Made by a program: the position numbers and the translations under genes | In this document: positions 1-10,441 of the stretch, in pieces | How positions within the stretch are numbered: the first letter of the stretch is position 1 | How the letters are laid out: every line of letters starts with the position of its first letter | Notes under the pieces: generated by a model | Seen by the model: only the letters and a program-made list of their open reading frames with translations | The model's database searches: none | Told to the model about the DNA's origin: nothing | NCBI GenBank assembly: GCA_018902755.1 | Contig: JAHIQI010000003.1 | Location: forward strand, 19,975-83,974 | DNA length: 64,000 nt | DNA from: Pseudomonadota bacterium | GTDB lineage: Bacteria > Desulfobacterota > Desulfarculia > Desulfarculales > Desulfarculaceae | Direction: 5' to 3'

Positions 1-518
1 TGGGGCGCACCACGGCCGACACCCACAAGGAGCGCCCCACGGTGGGGCTTTCCCGCGCCGAGTTGGAGGCGGTGGAGCTGCCCCCCTTCCGGGCGGCGTC
101 CCGCGCCGGGGTGGCCGGAGTGATGATCTGCCACGCGGTGTACCCGGCCCTTGACCCCGAGCGCCCCGCCTCGCTCTCGCCCAAGGTGATCCAGGACGTG
201 CTGCGAGGCGAGTTGGGCTATGAGGGCCTGGTGATCAGCGACGACCTGGAGATGGGCGCGGTGGTGGGCCAGATGGCTCCCGAAGACGCGGCGGTGGAGG
301 CCTATCTGGCGGGCAGCGACGTGCTGCTCATGTGCCACCGCCCCGAGTTGGCCCTGGCCGCCGTGGAGCGCCTGACCGACATGGTCATGGCCGGGGAGGT
401 GGACCCGGCCACGGTGGCCGAGCGGGCCCGGCGCATCGTGCAGGGCAAGCAGGCCCTGGAGTTTCTGCCCCCGGATCTCAGCGTGCTGCGCGCCGAGCTG
501 GCGGGCAACCAGGCCTAA
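1..518 (+). CDS. nagZ: Beta-N-acetylhexosaminidase NagZ, C-terminal part (5' truncated by window edge)
   Basis: Glycoside hydrolase family 3 enzyme that removes N-acetylglucosamine from anhydro-muropeptides in the cytoplasm during peptidoglycan recycling. The open frame runs from the first bases (frame 3), so the true start lies outside the window and about 172 C-terminal residues are visible. The remnant begins GRTTADTHKERP, matching the family loop with the Asp-x-His catalytic dyad. VISDDLEMGA further on carries the nucleophile Asp. A strong hairpin plus T-run follows the stop. It converges on mpl, which acts in the same recycling pathway on the opposite strand, so the two are functional but not transcriptional neighbours. 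The family call is secure; only the N-terminus is missing. Confidence 0.9.
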   Translation, partial: GRTTADTHKERPTVGLSRAELEAVELPPFRAASRAGVAGVMICHAVYPALDPERPASLSPKVIQDVLRGELGYEGLVISDDLEMGAVVGQMAPEDAAVEAYLAGSDVLLMCHRPELALAAVERLTDMVMAGEVDPATVAERARRIVQGKQALEFLPPDLSVLRAELAGNQA

Positions 519-542
519 GTTGCCAAGTAGTTTTTATGAAGG

Positions 543-570
543 CGGGCAGGGGAGACCCTGCCCGTTTTTA
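543..570 (+). terminator. Rho-independent terminator of nagZ
   Basis: A perfect 9-bp GC-rich stem (543-551 with 556-564) closes a GAGA loop and is followed by TTTTTA. It lies 25 bases after the nagZ stop. The T-run overlaps the stop codon of the convergent mpl gene. The reverse orientation has no immediate T-run, so it mainly serves the plus strand. Confidence 0.85.
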
Positions 571-2034
571 TTTGGCCTGGCGCTGGTGCAGGGCGTCCAG
601 CAGGCGCTGGTGCAGGTTGTCGAAGCCGCCGTTGGACATCACCAGGCACAGATCGCCCGGAGCCAGGGTCTCCAGAAGGGCCGTGAGCAGGGCGTCGCTG
701 TCGGCAAGGGCCGTGGCTGTTATGCACCGCGCGGCCAGGTCCTGGGCCAGGCGGGCGCTGGAAAAGCGTTCCTCGGGCGGCAAGTCTTCCACCCCCGGCG
801 GTTCGCGTAAAAAGACCAAGTCCGCCGCGTCGAAGGCCTGGGCGTACTCGTCCTGAAAGCGCTTGGTCTTGCTGGTGTTGGTGCGCGGCTCGAACACCGC
901 CACCAGGCGGCCCTGGCCCGGCCGCCAGCCGGGCAGGCCGAAGCGGGCCACCGCCTTGGTGGTTTCGCGCACCGCGGTGGGGTGATGGGCGAAGTCGTCT
1001 ACCACCACCACGCCGCCCGCCGCGCCGCGCACCTGCTGGCGGCGCTTGACCCCGCCGAACCCGGCCATGAGCCCCGCCGCCCTGGCGGACTCTAGGCCCG
1101 CGGCGCTGAGCGCGGCCACTGCGGCCACCGCGTTGAGGGCGTTGTGCTCCCCGGCCAGGGGGGTGGTGAAGTTCAGTTCCCAGCCGTTGGGGTCCTTGAG
1201 CCTGAGCGCCGCGCCGCCGCCCGGAGCGGGTTCGATCCCGACCAGGCTCCAGTCCCAGCCCGGCCCCACCCCGTAGGTCTGAACCCGGCAGGCGGCCCCG
1301 GCGGCCCGGTCCATGACCTCGGAGCTTTCGCCCCAGGCCACCAGGGTTCCCTCGGGCGGGATGCGCTCCACCAGCATGTCGAATGCGGCGCGCACCGCGT
1401 TCAGGTCGGGGTAGATGTCCGCGTGGTCGAACTCCAGGCTGGAGAGGATGGCCACCTTGGGGCGGTAGTGCACGAACTTGGGCCGCTTGTCGAAAAAGGC
1501 GGTGTCGTACTCGTCGCCCTCCACCGCGAAGTGGGGCCCCTCTCCGTCGCGGAAGTTTTGCCCGCCCTCGTTCATGATGCCCCCAACCATGAAGCCGGGG
1601 TCCAGCTTGGCCCGGATTAGGGCGCTGGCCAAAAGGGCGGTGGTGGTGGTCTTGCCGTGGGTGCCGGCGGCCACCAGGGACAGGCGGTCGCGGATGAACC
1701 ACTGGGCCAGGGCCTGGGGCAGGGAGAGGTAAGGCAGGCCCATGGCCGCCAAACGCGCCACCTCGGGGTTGTCGGCCCGGATCACGTTGCCCACGATGAC
1801 CACTTCCGGGGCGGGGTCCAGGTTGGCCGGGTCGAAACCCTGGGCCACCGGGATGTTCCGCTCGGCCAGGAAGGTGCTCATGGGCGGGTACAAGGGCCGG
1901 TCGGAGCCGCGCACCTCCAGGCCCTGGGCGGCCAGGCCTCCGGCCAGGGCTCCCATGGCCACCCCGCCGATGCCCATGAGGTACAAGCTTTGGGGATGGG
2001 ATGGGGTGGTGTTCAGGGCCGGGTCCAGCTTCAC
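568..2034 (-). CDS. mpl: UDP-N-acetylmuramate:L-alanyl-gamma-D-glutamyl-meso-diaminopimelate ligase
   Basis: Murein peptide ligase that attaches the recycled tripeptide L-Ala-gamma-D-Glu-mDAP directly to UDP-MurNAc in the cytoplasm. The 488-residue protein has the Mur ligase layout: a Rossmann-like N-terminus (GIGGVAMG, about residues 21-28), the ATP loop GTHGKTT (about 124-130), and EGDEYDTAFFDKRPKF (about 172-187), which separates Mpl from MurC. The start is the GTG at 2034, inside a GTGA overlap with the stop of the upstream serine hydrolase gene, showing translational coupling. An upstream extension in the same frame only shadows that gene. It shares an operon with a serine hydrolase and an LD-carboxypeptidase. 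Length is slightly above the usual 450-460. Confidence 0.92.
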   Translation of the reverse strand: MKLDPALNTTPSHPQSLYLMGIGGVAMGALAGGLAAQGLEVRGSDRPLYPPMSTFLAERNIPVAQGFDPANLDPAPEVVIVGNVIRADNPEVARLAAMGLPYLSLPQALAQWFIRDRLSLVAAGTHGKTTTTALLASALIRAKLDPGFMVGGIMNEGGQNFRDGEGPHFAVEGDEYDTAFFDKRPKFVHYRPKVAILSSLEFDHADIYPDLNAVRAAFDMLVERIPPEGTLVAWGESSEVMDRAAGAACRVQTYGVGPGWDWSLVGIEPAPGGGAALRLKDPNGWELNFTTPLAGEHNALNAVAAVAALSAAGLESARAAGLMAGFGGVKRRQQVRGAAGGVVVVDDFAHHPTAVRETTKAVARFGLPGWRPGQGRLVAVFEPRTNTSKTKRFQDEYAQAFDAADLVFLREPPGVEDLPPEERFSSARLAQDLAARCITATALADSDALLTALLETLAPGDLCLVMSNGGFDNLHQRLLDALHQRQAK

Positions 2035-3062
2035 GAGGCTTCTCCCAAAAGTTGCCAGGCCAGTTGGTGCACCTCGCGGCGCAGGGGGTTGAGGCGGTCG
2101 TTGCCCCGGCCCAAGGCCACCCGGTTGGTGAGTAGCACCACCCCCCGGTTGGAAGCCGGGTGCCACCACAGCGAGCAGCCGGTGAAGCCCAGATGGCCCA
2201 CCGTGCCTGAGGGCGCGTTGCTCCCGGCCAGGGAGTCCGGACCGCTGGGGGTGTCGAAGCCGGGGGTGCGGCCCGAGCCCGGCGTGGCCGCGTCGCGCTC
2301 GAACAGGCGGGCGGCCTGGCCGCCCCGGCACAGGGCGTCCATTACCGCCGCCACCATGCGCGCGCTGCCGAAAAGCCCGGCGTGGGCCCCCAGCCCGCCC
2401 AGGGCGAAGCAGTTCTCGTCCTCCACCTGGCCGTGAATCTCGGGTCTGCCGGGCAGGGGGCCGCATGGCGCGATGTGCTCCCTGGGCCAGGCGGGCGGGC
2501 GGTCCAGGGGCAAGTAACGCGGGCCTTCCACCCCCAAGCGGGCGTAAAGGGCGGCCAGGGCCTCGTCCAGGCCTTGGGAGTATCCCTCTTCCAGCAACAG
2601 GCCCATGGCGAGATAGCCCAGGTCGCTGTACAGGGCCCGGCTGCCTGGGGCAAAGGCCAGGGGCTCGTTCATGAGCATGGAGCGCAAGAGGGCGCGGCGC
2701 AGCTCGGGCGGCTGCATTTCAAGGGCCTGGTAATAGGGCTGGTAGGCCGGGAAACCGGCGGCGTGGGCCAGCAGGCGCTCCACGGTGATGTCGTCCTTGT
2801 CCTCGGGCACCGCCTGGCCCCACAGGTCGTAGAGCCCCCGGTCCCAGGCCAGCACCTCACGGCGCTCCAGTTCCAGGGCCAGGGGCGCGGCGGCCAGGGG
2901 TTTGGTCAGCGAGGCCAGATCGAAGACGGTGTCCGGCTCGGCTTGGCCCGCCGCATGCAAAAAGACCGGCTGGCCCTCCGCCCACAGCAGCAGCACCGCC
3001 GCCGGGGCCGCGCCCTGGGCCACGCCCTGGTCCAGGGCTTGTTTCAGCTTGGCCTCAGGCAA
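2031..3062 (-). CDS. Serine hydrolase of the class C beta-lactamase / penicillin-binding-like family
   Basis: A 343-residue serine hydrolase with the three usual motifs in order: S-L-T-K (Ser51-Lys54), Y-S-D (145-147, in place of YxN) and H-L-G (290-292, in place of KTG). These replacements are typical of the esterase/D-aminopeptidase branch rather than of true beta-lactamases. No signal peptide is seen, so it is probably cytoplasmic. Its place between an LD-carboxypeptidase (8-bp overlap) and mpl (4-bp overlap) suggests hydrolysis of muropeptide amides or esters during cell-wall recycling, which is inference. The start is TTG at 3062, chosen because it overlaps the upstream stop. Substrate is unknown. 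Confidence 0.8.
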   Translation of the reverse strand: MPEAKLKQALDQGVAQGAAPAAVLLLWAEGQPVFLHAAGQAEPDTVFDLASLTKPLAAAPLALELERREVLAWDRGLYDLWGQAVPEDKDDITVERLLAHAAGFPAYQPYYQALEMQPPELRRALLRSMLMNEPLAFAPGSRALYSDLGYLAMGLLLEEGYSQGLDEALAALYARLGVEGPRYLPLDRPPAWPREHIAPCGPLPGRPEIHGQVEDENCFALGGLGAHAGLFGSARMVAAVMDALCRGGQAARLFERDAATPGSGRTPGFDTPSGPDSLAGSNAPSGTVGHLGFTGCSLWWHPASNRGVVLLTNRVALGRGNDRLNPLRREVHQLAWQLLGEAS

Positions 3063-3956
3063 GGTCCAAACCCACGGTGAGCACCCCGGTGTTGCCGTTC
3101 AACTCGGCCATGGCCCCCAGGGGCAAAGAGCGGTTGGCCGCGCCGTGGCCAAAGGGAAGGTTCATCACCACCGGCTTGCCCAGGCCCTCCAGGCGCCGGG
3201 CCAGGGCCGGGGCCAAGCCGGGCGGGTCGTTGTCCTGGTCGCTGAGGCGGCCCACCGCCACCCCGGCCACCAGGGCCAGGGCCCCGCTCAACTCCAGCTG
3301 GCTGATCAGCCGGTCCAGGCGATAGGGGGCCTCGCCGGTCTCTTCCAACACCAGCACCGCGCCGCCCAGGTCCGGGAACCAGGGGGAGCCCAGCATGGAG
3401 CACAGGGTGGTGAGGTTGCCGCCCAAAAGCGGCCCCACCGCCTGGCCCGGGGCCACGGCCTTGCCGCTCAGGGCGGCGGGCCAGGGGCGGCGGCCCGCCA
3501 ACAGGGCGGCCAGGTCGGCCCGGCTGGCTTGATCCAGGCGGGGAAGCTGGGTCACCACCGGGCCGTGCACGGTGACGAGCCCTTGGGCCGCCAGGGGATT
3601 GAGCAGGGCGGTGAGGTCGGAAAAGCCGATGAGGCAGGCGCCGGTTTTGGCCAAGGCGGGAAGGTCCAGCAGGGGCAGCAAACGCAGGCAGCCGAAGCCG
3701 CCCCGGGCGGCCAGCACCGCCCCCAGAGCGGGGTCGCTCATCAAGGCGCTGAGATTGGCGGCGCGTTCGGCGTCCGGCCCGGCCAGATACTCCAGGGAGG
3801 CCAGCACCGCCTCGGAGCAATCCACCCGGCACTGGGGAGCCAGCTCGGCCAGGGCGGCCAAGCCCTGCTCCAGGGCCTCGGGGGCCACCCGTCCGGCCGG
3901 GGCGGCCACGGCCAGGGGAAGGCCGGTGGCGGGCCAGCGGGGTGGGCGGGCCTGGT

Positions 3957-3960
<4 letters not shown>
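3055..3960 (-). CDS. ldcA: LD-carboxypeptidase (peptidase family S66)
   Basis: Cytoplasmic serine peptidase that removes the terminal D-Ala from murein tetrapeptides, producing the tripeptide used by Mpl. The 301-residue protein shows ARGGFG (about 85-90), the nucleophile region GFSD with Ser114, a Glu in LVLEETGE (206-207) and the late His272 in PFGHG, together giving the S66 Ser-Glu-His triad. It starts at an ATG overlapping the coaX stop as ATGA and ends inside the start region of the serine hydrolase. The run ldcA-hydrolase-mpl is a recycling operon appended to coaX. Confidence 0.88.
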
Positions 3961-4724
<764 letters not shown>

Positions 4725-4727
4725 TTG

Positions 4728-6098
<1,371 letters not shown>

Positions 6099-6122
6099 CC
6101 TCTCCTCCGAATTGCTGAAGTC

Positions 6123-6821
6123 TTATTTGGCCGCGGCGGGCTTTTTAGGCGTCCCGGCCGGGGCCTTGTCCTTGGCCGGGCGGGGCCTTATGGTGATCTC
6201 CGCCTGCACCGTGGTGGGGTTTAGGCGTATGGCGCGGCCGTCGGGCGGCCGCAGGTTGGCCTTGAGGGTCGTGGTCTTGTTCAGTCCCGTAACCTCCAGG
6301 GGCACGGTCCATATCCAATCCAGGTCGGTGATCTCCTGCTTGATGCCGCTCACCGTGACCTCGGCGGGGTCGAAGGAGACCTCGGCCACCTCGAAGCCCT
6401 GCTCCGGGTTGCCCTTGATCACCGGGCGCACCGCCGCCTTGCGGCTGAAGCGGTGGTCCAGCACCACCCTGAGCCGCGCCGGGCTGATGCGCAGCACCTC
6501 CACCCCGGGCGGCAGGTTCAGTTCCTCGGGCAGCACCTGGAAGGTGTGCTCGCCGGTGCCCATGCCCGCCAGGTTTAGCTGCTTGGCCGCCGGGCGGTTG
6601 GCCGCCTGGCGCACCAGGCTCTGGGGGCCGTAGAGGCGAAGCTCCACCTGGTTGGCCACCTCGTTGGCCATCACCATGTCCGCGGGCAGGCCGGTTATGA
6701 CCACCGGCATGCGCACGGTCACCTCGGCGCTCTCCTGGCCCACCACGAAGGTCCACAGGGCCACGGCGATGCCCAGGGAGATAAGCTTGAGCTTCCAGTT
6801 GCTGGTGATGAACTCAAGCAT
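6123..6821 (-). CDS. cdaR: YbbR-domain protein CdaR, regulator of the diadenylate cyclase
   Basis: A 232-residue protein with an N-terminal membrane anchor (about residues 8-27, after a short NWKLK stretch) and extracytoplasmic YbbR repeats. In Firmicutes CdaR modulates CdaA at the membrane. The repeats show the expected pattern of short beta strands with VELRLYGP and VTVSGI elements. The Lys/Pro/Ala-rich tail (about 212-232) is low complexity. It overlaps the end of cdaA by 8 bp, so the two are translationally coupled. Confidence 0.87.
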   Translation of the reverse strand: MLEFITSNWKLKLISLGIAVALWTFVVGQESAEVTVRMPVVITGLPADMVMANEVANQVELRLYGPQSLVRQAANRPAAKQLNLAGMGTGEHTFQVLPEELNLPPGVEVLRISPARLRVVLDHRFSRKAAVRPVIKGNPEQGFEVAEVSFDPAEVTVSGIKQEITDLDWIWTVPLEVTGLNKTTTLKANLRPPDGRAIRLNPTTVQAEITIRPRPAKDKAPAGTPKKPAAAK

Positions 6822-7620
6822 TGCCGCGCTCTTTTCCCCAGAGGCGGCGCGGCGTCTTGGCCCCCACCTGGAACAGCTCGGCCAACTGGTTGTTGAGCGC
6901 CACGGCGTCCAGGTTCTGGGTCAGCTTGCCTCCCACCGCCAGGCTCACCCGGCCCCGCTCTTCGCTGACCACCACGGCCACCGCGTCGGTCTCCTCGGTG
7001 AGGCCCATGGCCGCCAGGTGCCGGGTGCCCACCTGACGGCTGCCGTCGGAGCTGGTGGACAGGGGCAGCACGCAGCGGGCGGCGATCATGCGGTCCTCAC
7101 TGATGATAACCGCCCCGTCGTGCAGGGGGGTGGTCACCTGGAAGATGGTCATCAGAAGCTCGCGGCTGACCTTGGCGTCCAGGCGCACCCCGGTGTCCAC
7201 GTAGTCGGCCAGGCCGATGCGCCGCTCCAGGACGATGAGCGCCCCGGTCATGCGCGAGGCCAGGGCCACGGCGGTGCGGGCCACCTCTTCCAGGGTGGCG
7301 GCCTTTTGCTCGTGGCCGCCCGCCAACAAGGGGCCGCGGCCCATGCGGGCCAGGGCTTTGCGGATGTCGCTCTGGAACAGGATGATGATCACCAGGATCA
7401 AGGAGGCCAGGAAGGACTGGATTATCCAGTGGATGGTCACCAGGTGCAGCCAGCGGGCCACCACCAGGGTAAGAAGCACCACTCCCAGTCCGGCCAGCAT
7501 CTGCATGGCCCTGGTGCCCTTGACCAGCAAAATGATTTTGTAGATGACATAGGCCACAAGGCCGATGTCCACCAGGTCCAGCCAGCGAAGTTGATAAAAT
7601 GGTGCCAGCAGGTCAGTCAT
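6814..7620 (-). CDS. cdaA: Diadenylate cyclase CdaA (DacA), membrane-bound
   Basis: Synthesises the second messenger c-di-AMP from two ATP. The 268-residue protein has three N-terminal membrane segments (roughly 14-33, 40-58 and 63-83) followed by a DAC domain with the DGA motif (168-170) and VVVSEERG near 217-224. The second nucleotide motif reads R-H-L (200-202) rather than the RHR of characterised cyclases. The start is the ATG at 7620, preceded by an AGGA ribosome site and overlapping the folP stop by 8 bp; an in-frame start 30 bases upstream lacks a site. It is coupled to cdaR and glmM downstream. Confidence 0.9.
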   Translation of the reverse strand: MTDLLAPFYQLRWLDLVDIGLVAYVIYKIILLVKGTRAMQMLAGLGVVLLTLVVARWLHLVTIHWIIQSFLASLILVIIILFQSDIRKALARMGRGPLLAGGHEQKAATLEEVARTAVALASRMTGALIVLERRIGLADYVDTGVRLDAKVSRELLMTIFQVTTPLHDGAVIISEDRMIAARCVLPLSTSSDGSRQVGTRHLAAMGLTEETDAVAVVVSEERGRVSLAVGGKLTQNLDAVALNNQLAELFQVGAKTPRRLWGKERGNA

Positions 7621-8491
7621 GGTGTGGTTCCTGGTCCATAACCGCGTCACAAACCGCCAGGGCCTCGCGGAGCGGAGCCACGTCGTGCACCCGCACGATG
7701 TCCGCCCCCAGGGCCGCGCCTAAAATATGCACTCCCACCGAGCCCCACAGGCGCTCGGCGGGTATGTCGCGTCCGGTGAGCTTGCCGATGAAGGCCTTGC
7801 GGCTGGCCCCCAAAAGCACCGGGTAGCCCAGCTTGGCCAGGGACTGAATATTGCGGATCAAGGCCAAGTTGTGTTCCAGGGTCTTGCCGAAGCCGATGCC
7901 GGGGTCCACCACGATGGCCTCCGGGGCCACCCCGGCTTTGCGGGCCTGTTCGGCGCGCTGGGCCAGGAAGTCGCGCACCTCGGTCACCACGTCGGCGTAG
8001 GCGGGGTTGGCCTGCATGGTGCGGGGCGCCCCCTGCATATGCATGAGCACCAGCCCGGCCCCGGTCAGGGCCGCCACGCGGGCCATCTCCGGGTCCCCGC
8101 CCAGGGCGGTGACATCGTTGATGATCCCCGCTCCGGCCTCCACCGCGGCCTGGGCCACCTCGGCCTTGTAGGTGTCGATGCTGATTACCGCCGAGCAGTG
8201 GCGCGACAGGGCCTCTATCACCGGCAGGACCCGGTCCATCTCTTCGGAGGCGGGGGTGGCTTCGGAGCCGGGGCGGGTGGATTCGCCGCCTACGTCCAGG
8301 ATATCGGCCCCGGCCTCGGCCAGAGCCAAGCCCTGCTCCACGGCCTGGGCCTCTTCGTAAAACCGGCCGCCGTCGCTGAAGGAGTCGGGGGTGACGTTGA
8401 TCACCCCCATGATCAAGGTGCGCGGCCCCAATTCAAGGCCGCCAACGGGCAAGGGTATGGTGCGTGCCCGCTTAGACACCGGCCTGGTCAT
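7613..8491 (-). CDS. folP: Dihydropteroate synthase
   Basis: Condenses p-aminobenzoate with dihydropterin pyrophosphate in folate synthesis; this is the sulfonamide target. The TIM-barrel protein (about 292 residues) has the family motifs MGVINVTPDSFSDGG (near 28-42), DVGGESTRPG and VDPGIGFGKT. It overlaps the end of ftsH by about 20 bp. Start choice lies between ATG 8491 and the adjacent GTG 8494. The order tilS-ftsH-folP is common in bacteria. Confidence 0.94.
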   Translation of the reverse strand: MTRPVSKRARTIPLPVGGLELGPRTLIMGVINVTPDSFSDGGRFYEEAQAVEQGLALAEAGADILDVGGESTRPGSEATPASEEMDRVLPVIEALSRHCSAVISIDTYKAEVAQAAVEAGAGIINDVTALGGDPEMARVAALTGAGLVLMHMQGAPRTMQANPAYADVVTEVRDFLAQRAEQARKAGVAPEAIVVDPGIGFGKTLEHNLALIRNIQSLAKLGYPVLLGASRKAFIGKLTGRDIPAERLWGSVGVHILGAALGADIVRVHDVAPLREALAVCDAVMDQEPHHD

Positions 8492-10367
8492 CACCCGCCG
8501 CCGGCGGGAGAGTGGAACTGGGGGGCTCTTGGGCCTCTGGCGCGGGCGTCTCCGGGGGCTGGGGGGCCCTGGGGCGGGGCTTGCCGGCCAGGATGGCCAG
8601 CACCGCCTCGGCGTCCAGGGTCTCTTCCACCAGCAGGGCGCCGGCCAGGTTGTGCAGCACCTCCATGTGGCCTTGCAGCAATCCCGTGGCCCCTTCGTGG
8701 GCCTCGGTGACCAGGCGCCTCACCTCGTGGTCGATGGACCGGGCGGTCTCCTCGGAGTAGTCCCGGTGCTGGCTTATCTCCCGGCCCAGGAATATCTGCT
8801 CCTCCCGCTTGCCGAAGGTCAGCGGGCCCAAGGCCTCGCTCATGCCCCACTCGCAGACCATCTTGCGGGCCAGCTCGGTGGCCCTCTCCAGGTCGTTGCC
8901 CGCACCGGTGGTGAAGGTTTCCAGAACCAGCTCCTCGGCCGAGCGGCCGCCCAGGAGCACCGCCAGGTTGTTGATGAGGTAGTCGCGGGTGTAGGTGTGG
9001 CGCTCGTCCACGGGAAGCTGCTGGGTGAGGCCCAGGGCCCGGCCGCGGGGGATGATGGTCACCTTGTGCACCGGGTCGGTGCCGGGGGTGAGCATGGCAA
9101 CCAGGGCGTGGCCCGCCTCGTGATAGGCGGTGGTGCGCTTCTCGTCCTCGCTGAGGATGAGGCTGCGCCGCTCGGCGCCCATCATCACCTTGTCCTTGGC
9201 CTTTTCGAAATCCACCATGTCGATGCGGTTCTTGTCTTCCCGCGCGGCGATGAGGGCGGCCTCGTTGACCATGTTCTCCAGGTCGGCCCCGGAGAAGCCA
9301 GGCGTGCCACGGGCCAGGACCGACAGCTCCACGTCCGGCGACAGGGGGGTGCGCCGGGTGTGCACCAGCAGGATGGCCTCGCGGCCCTTAACGTCCGGGG
9401 TGGGCACCACCACCTGGCGGTCGAAACGGCCGGGCCGCAGCAGGGCCGGGTCCAGCACGTCGGGGCGGTTGGTGGCCGCGATGAGGATGACCCCCTCGTT
9501 GGACTCGAAGCCGTCCATCTCCACCAGAAGCTGGTTCAGGGTCTGCTCGCGCTCGTCGTGCCCTCCGCCCAGGCCCGCGCCCCGGTGGCGGCCCACCGCG
9601 TCGATCTCGTCGATGAAGATGATGCAGGGGGCGTTCTTCTTGCCCTGGGTGAACAGATCGCGCACCCGGGAGGCGCCCACGCCCACGAACATCTCCACGA
9701 AGTCCGAGCCGCTGATGGAGAAGAAGGGCACTCCCGCCTCGCCGGCGATGGCCCGGGCCATGAGGGTCTTGCCGGTGCCGGGCCCGCCCACCAGGAGCAC
9801 GCCCTTGGGAATGCGCCCGCCCAGGCGGGTGAACTTCTTGGGCTCGCGCAAAAACTCGATGATCTCGGTGAGCTCTTCCTTGGCTTCTTCCACCCCGGCC
9901 ACGTCGTCAAAGGTGATGCGCCGCCCCTCGGGCTCGGTTTGCAGCCGGGCCCGGCTCTTGCCGAAGCTCATGGCCTTGCCCCCGCCCATCTGCATCTGGC
10001 GCATGAAGAATATCCAGATGCCGATCAGCAAGAGCATGGGGAACCAGGAAACCAGGATGGACATGTACCACGGCGAGTCGTCCTCGGGCTTCACCGTGAT
10101 CTTGACGTCCTTGGCCCTCAGGTCGGTGATGAGCTTGGGGTCGTCCGGGGAGTAGGTGCGGAAGCGCTTGCCGTCGCTGGACCAGCCCCGCACCTCTTTG
10201 CCCTGGATCTCCACGCTGGTGACTTGGCCCTTTTCCACCGCCGTCAGGAACTCCGAATAGGGCAGTTTTTCGCTGCCCGGATCGGGCCGGTTGAAGAAGT
10301 TGAACAGCAGGACCATCATCAGGCTGATCACCAGCCAGAGGGCCAAGTTTTTGTATAAGGGATTCAA
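8472..10367 (-). CDS. ftsH: ATP-dependent zinc metalloprotease FtsH
   Basis: Membrane-anchored AAA+ protease that degrades misfolded membrane proteins and short-lived regulators. The 631-residue protein has two transmembrane segments (about 8-26 and 103-122) flanking a periplasmic domain, Walker A GGPGTGKT (194-201), Walker B IIFIDEID (about 249-256), the second region of homology RPGRFDR (311-317) and the zinc site HEAGH (416-420). The C-terminus is Pro/Ala-rich. The start is TTG at 10367 with GGAGA upstream. It lies downstream of tilS on the same strand, with 74 bp between that contain a small GGCGC/GCGCC hairpin (10399-10413). Confidence 0.96.
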   Translation of the reverse strand: MNPLYKNLALWLVISLMMVLLFNFFNRPDPGSEKLPYSEFLTAVEKGQVTSVEIQGKEVRGWSSDGKRFRTYSPDDPKLITDLRAKDVKITVKPEDDSPWYMSILVSWFPMLLLIGIWIFFMRQMQMGGGKAMSFGKSRARLQTEPEGRRITFDDVAGVEEAKEELTEIIEFLREPKKFTRLGGRIPKGVLLVGGPGTGKTLMARAIAGEAGVPFFSISGSDFVEMFVGVGASRVRDLFTQGKKNAPCIIFIDEIDAVGRHRGAGLGGGHDEREQTLNQLLVEMDGFESNEGVILIAATNRPDVLDPALLRPGRFDRQVVVPTPDVKGREAILLVHTRRTPLSPDVELSVLARGTPGFSGADLENMVNEAALIAAREDKNRIDMVDFEKAKDKVMMGAERRSLILSEDEKRTTAYHEAGHALVAMLTPGTDPVHKVTIIPRGRALGLTQQLPVDERHTYTRDYLINNLAVLLGGRSAEELVLETFTTGAGNDLERATELARKMVCEWGMSEALGPLTFGKREEQIFLGREISQHRDYSEETARSIDHEVRRLVTEAHEGATGLLQGHMEVLHNLAGALLVEETLDAEAVLAILAGKPRPRAPQPPETPAPEAQEPPSSTLPPAAGDDQAGV

Positions 10368-10441
10368 CAGACTATCTCCAGAGGTGCCCGGAGGGCCCGG
10401 CGCAACAAGCGCCCATAATGATTAAAATTCATAGTATATGG

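Noticed and set aside
2031..3062. True class C beta-lactamase (antibiotic resistance)
   Set aside because: No signal peptide, and YSD and HLG replace YxN and KTG; the context is cell-wall recycling, so resistance is not supported.
8391..10358. Long open frame antisense to ftsH (about 655 codons)
   Set aside because: It is the mirror of an unambiguous FtsH coding sequence. The translation is His/Gly/Val-rich with no domain, as expected from high-GC shadow frames.
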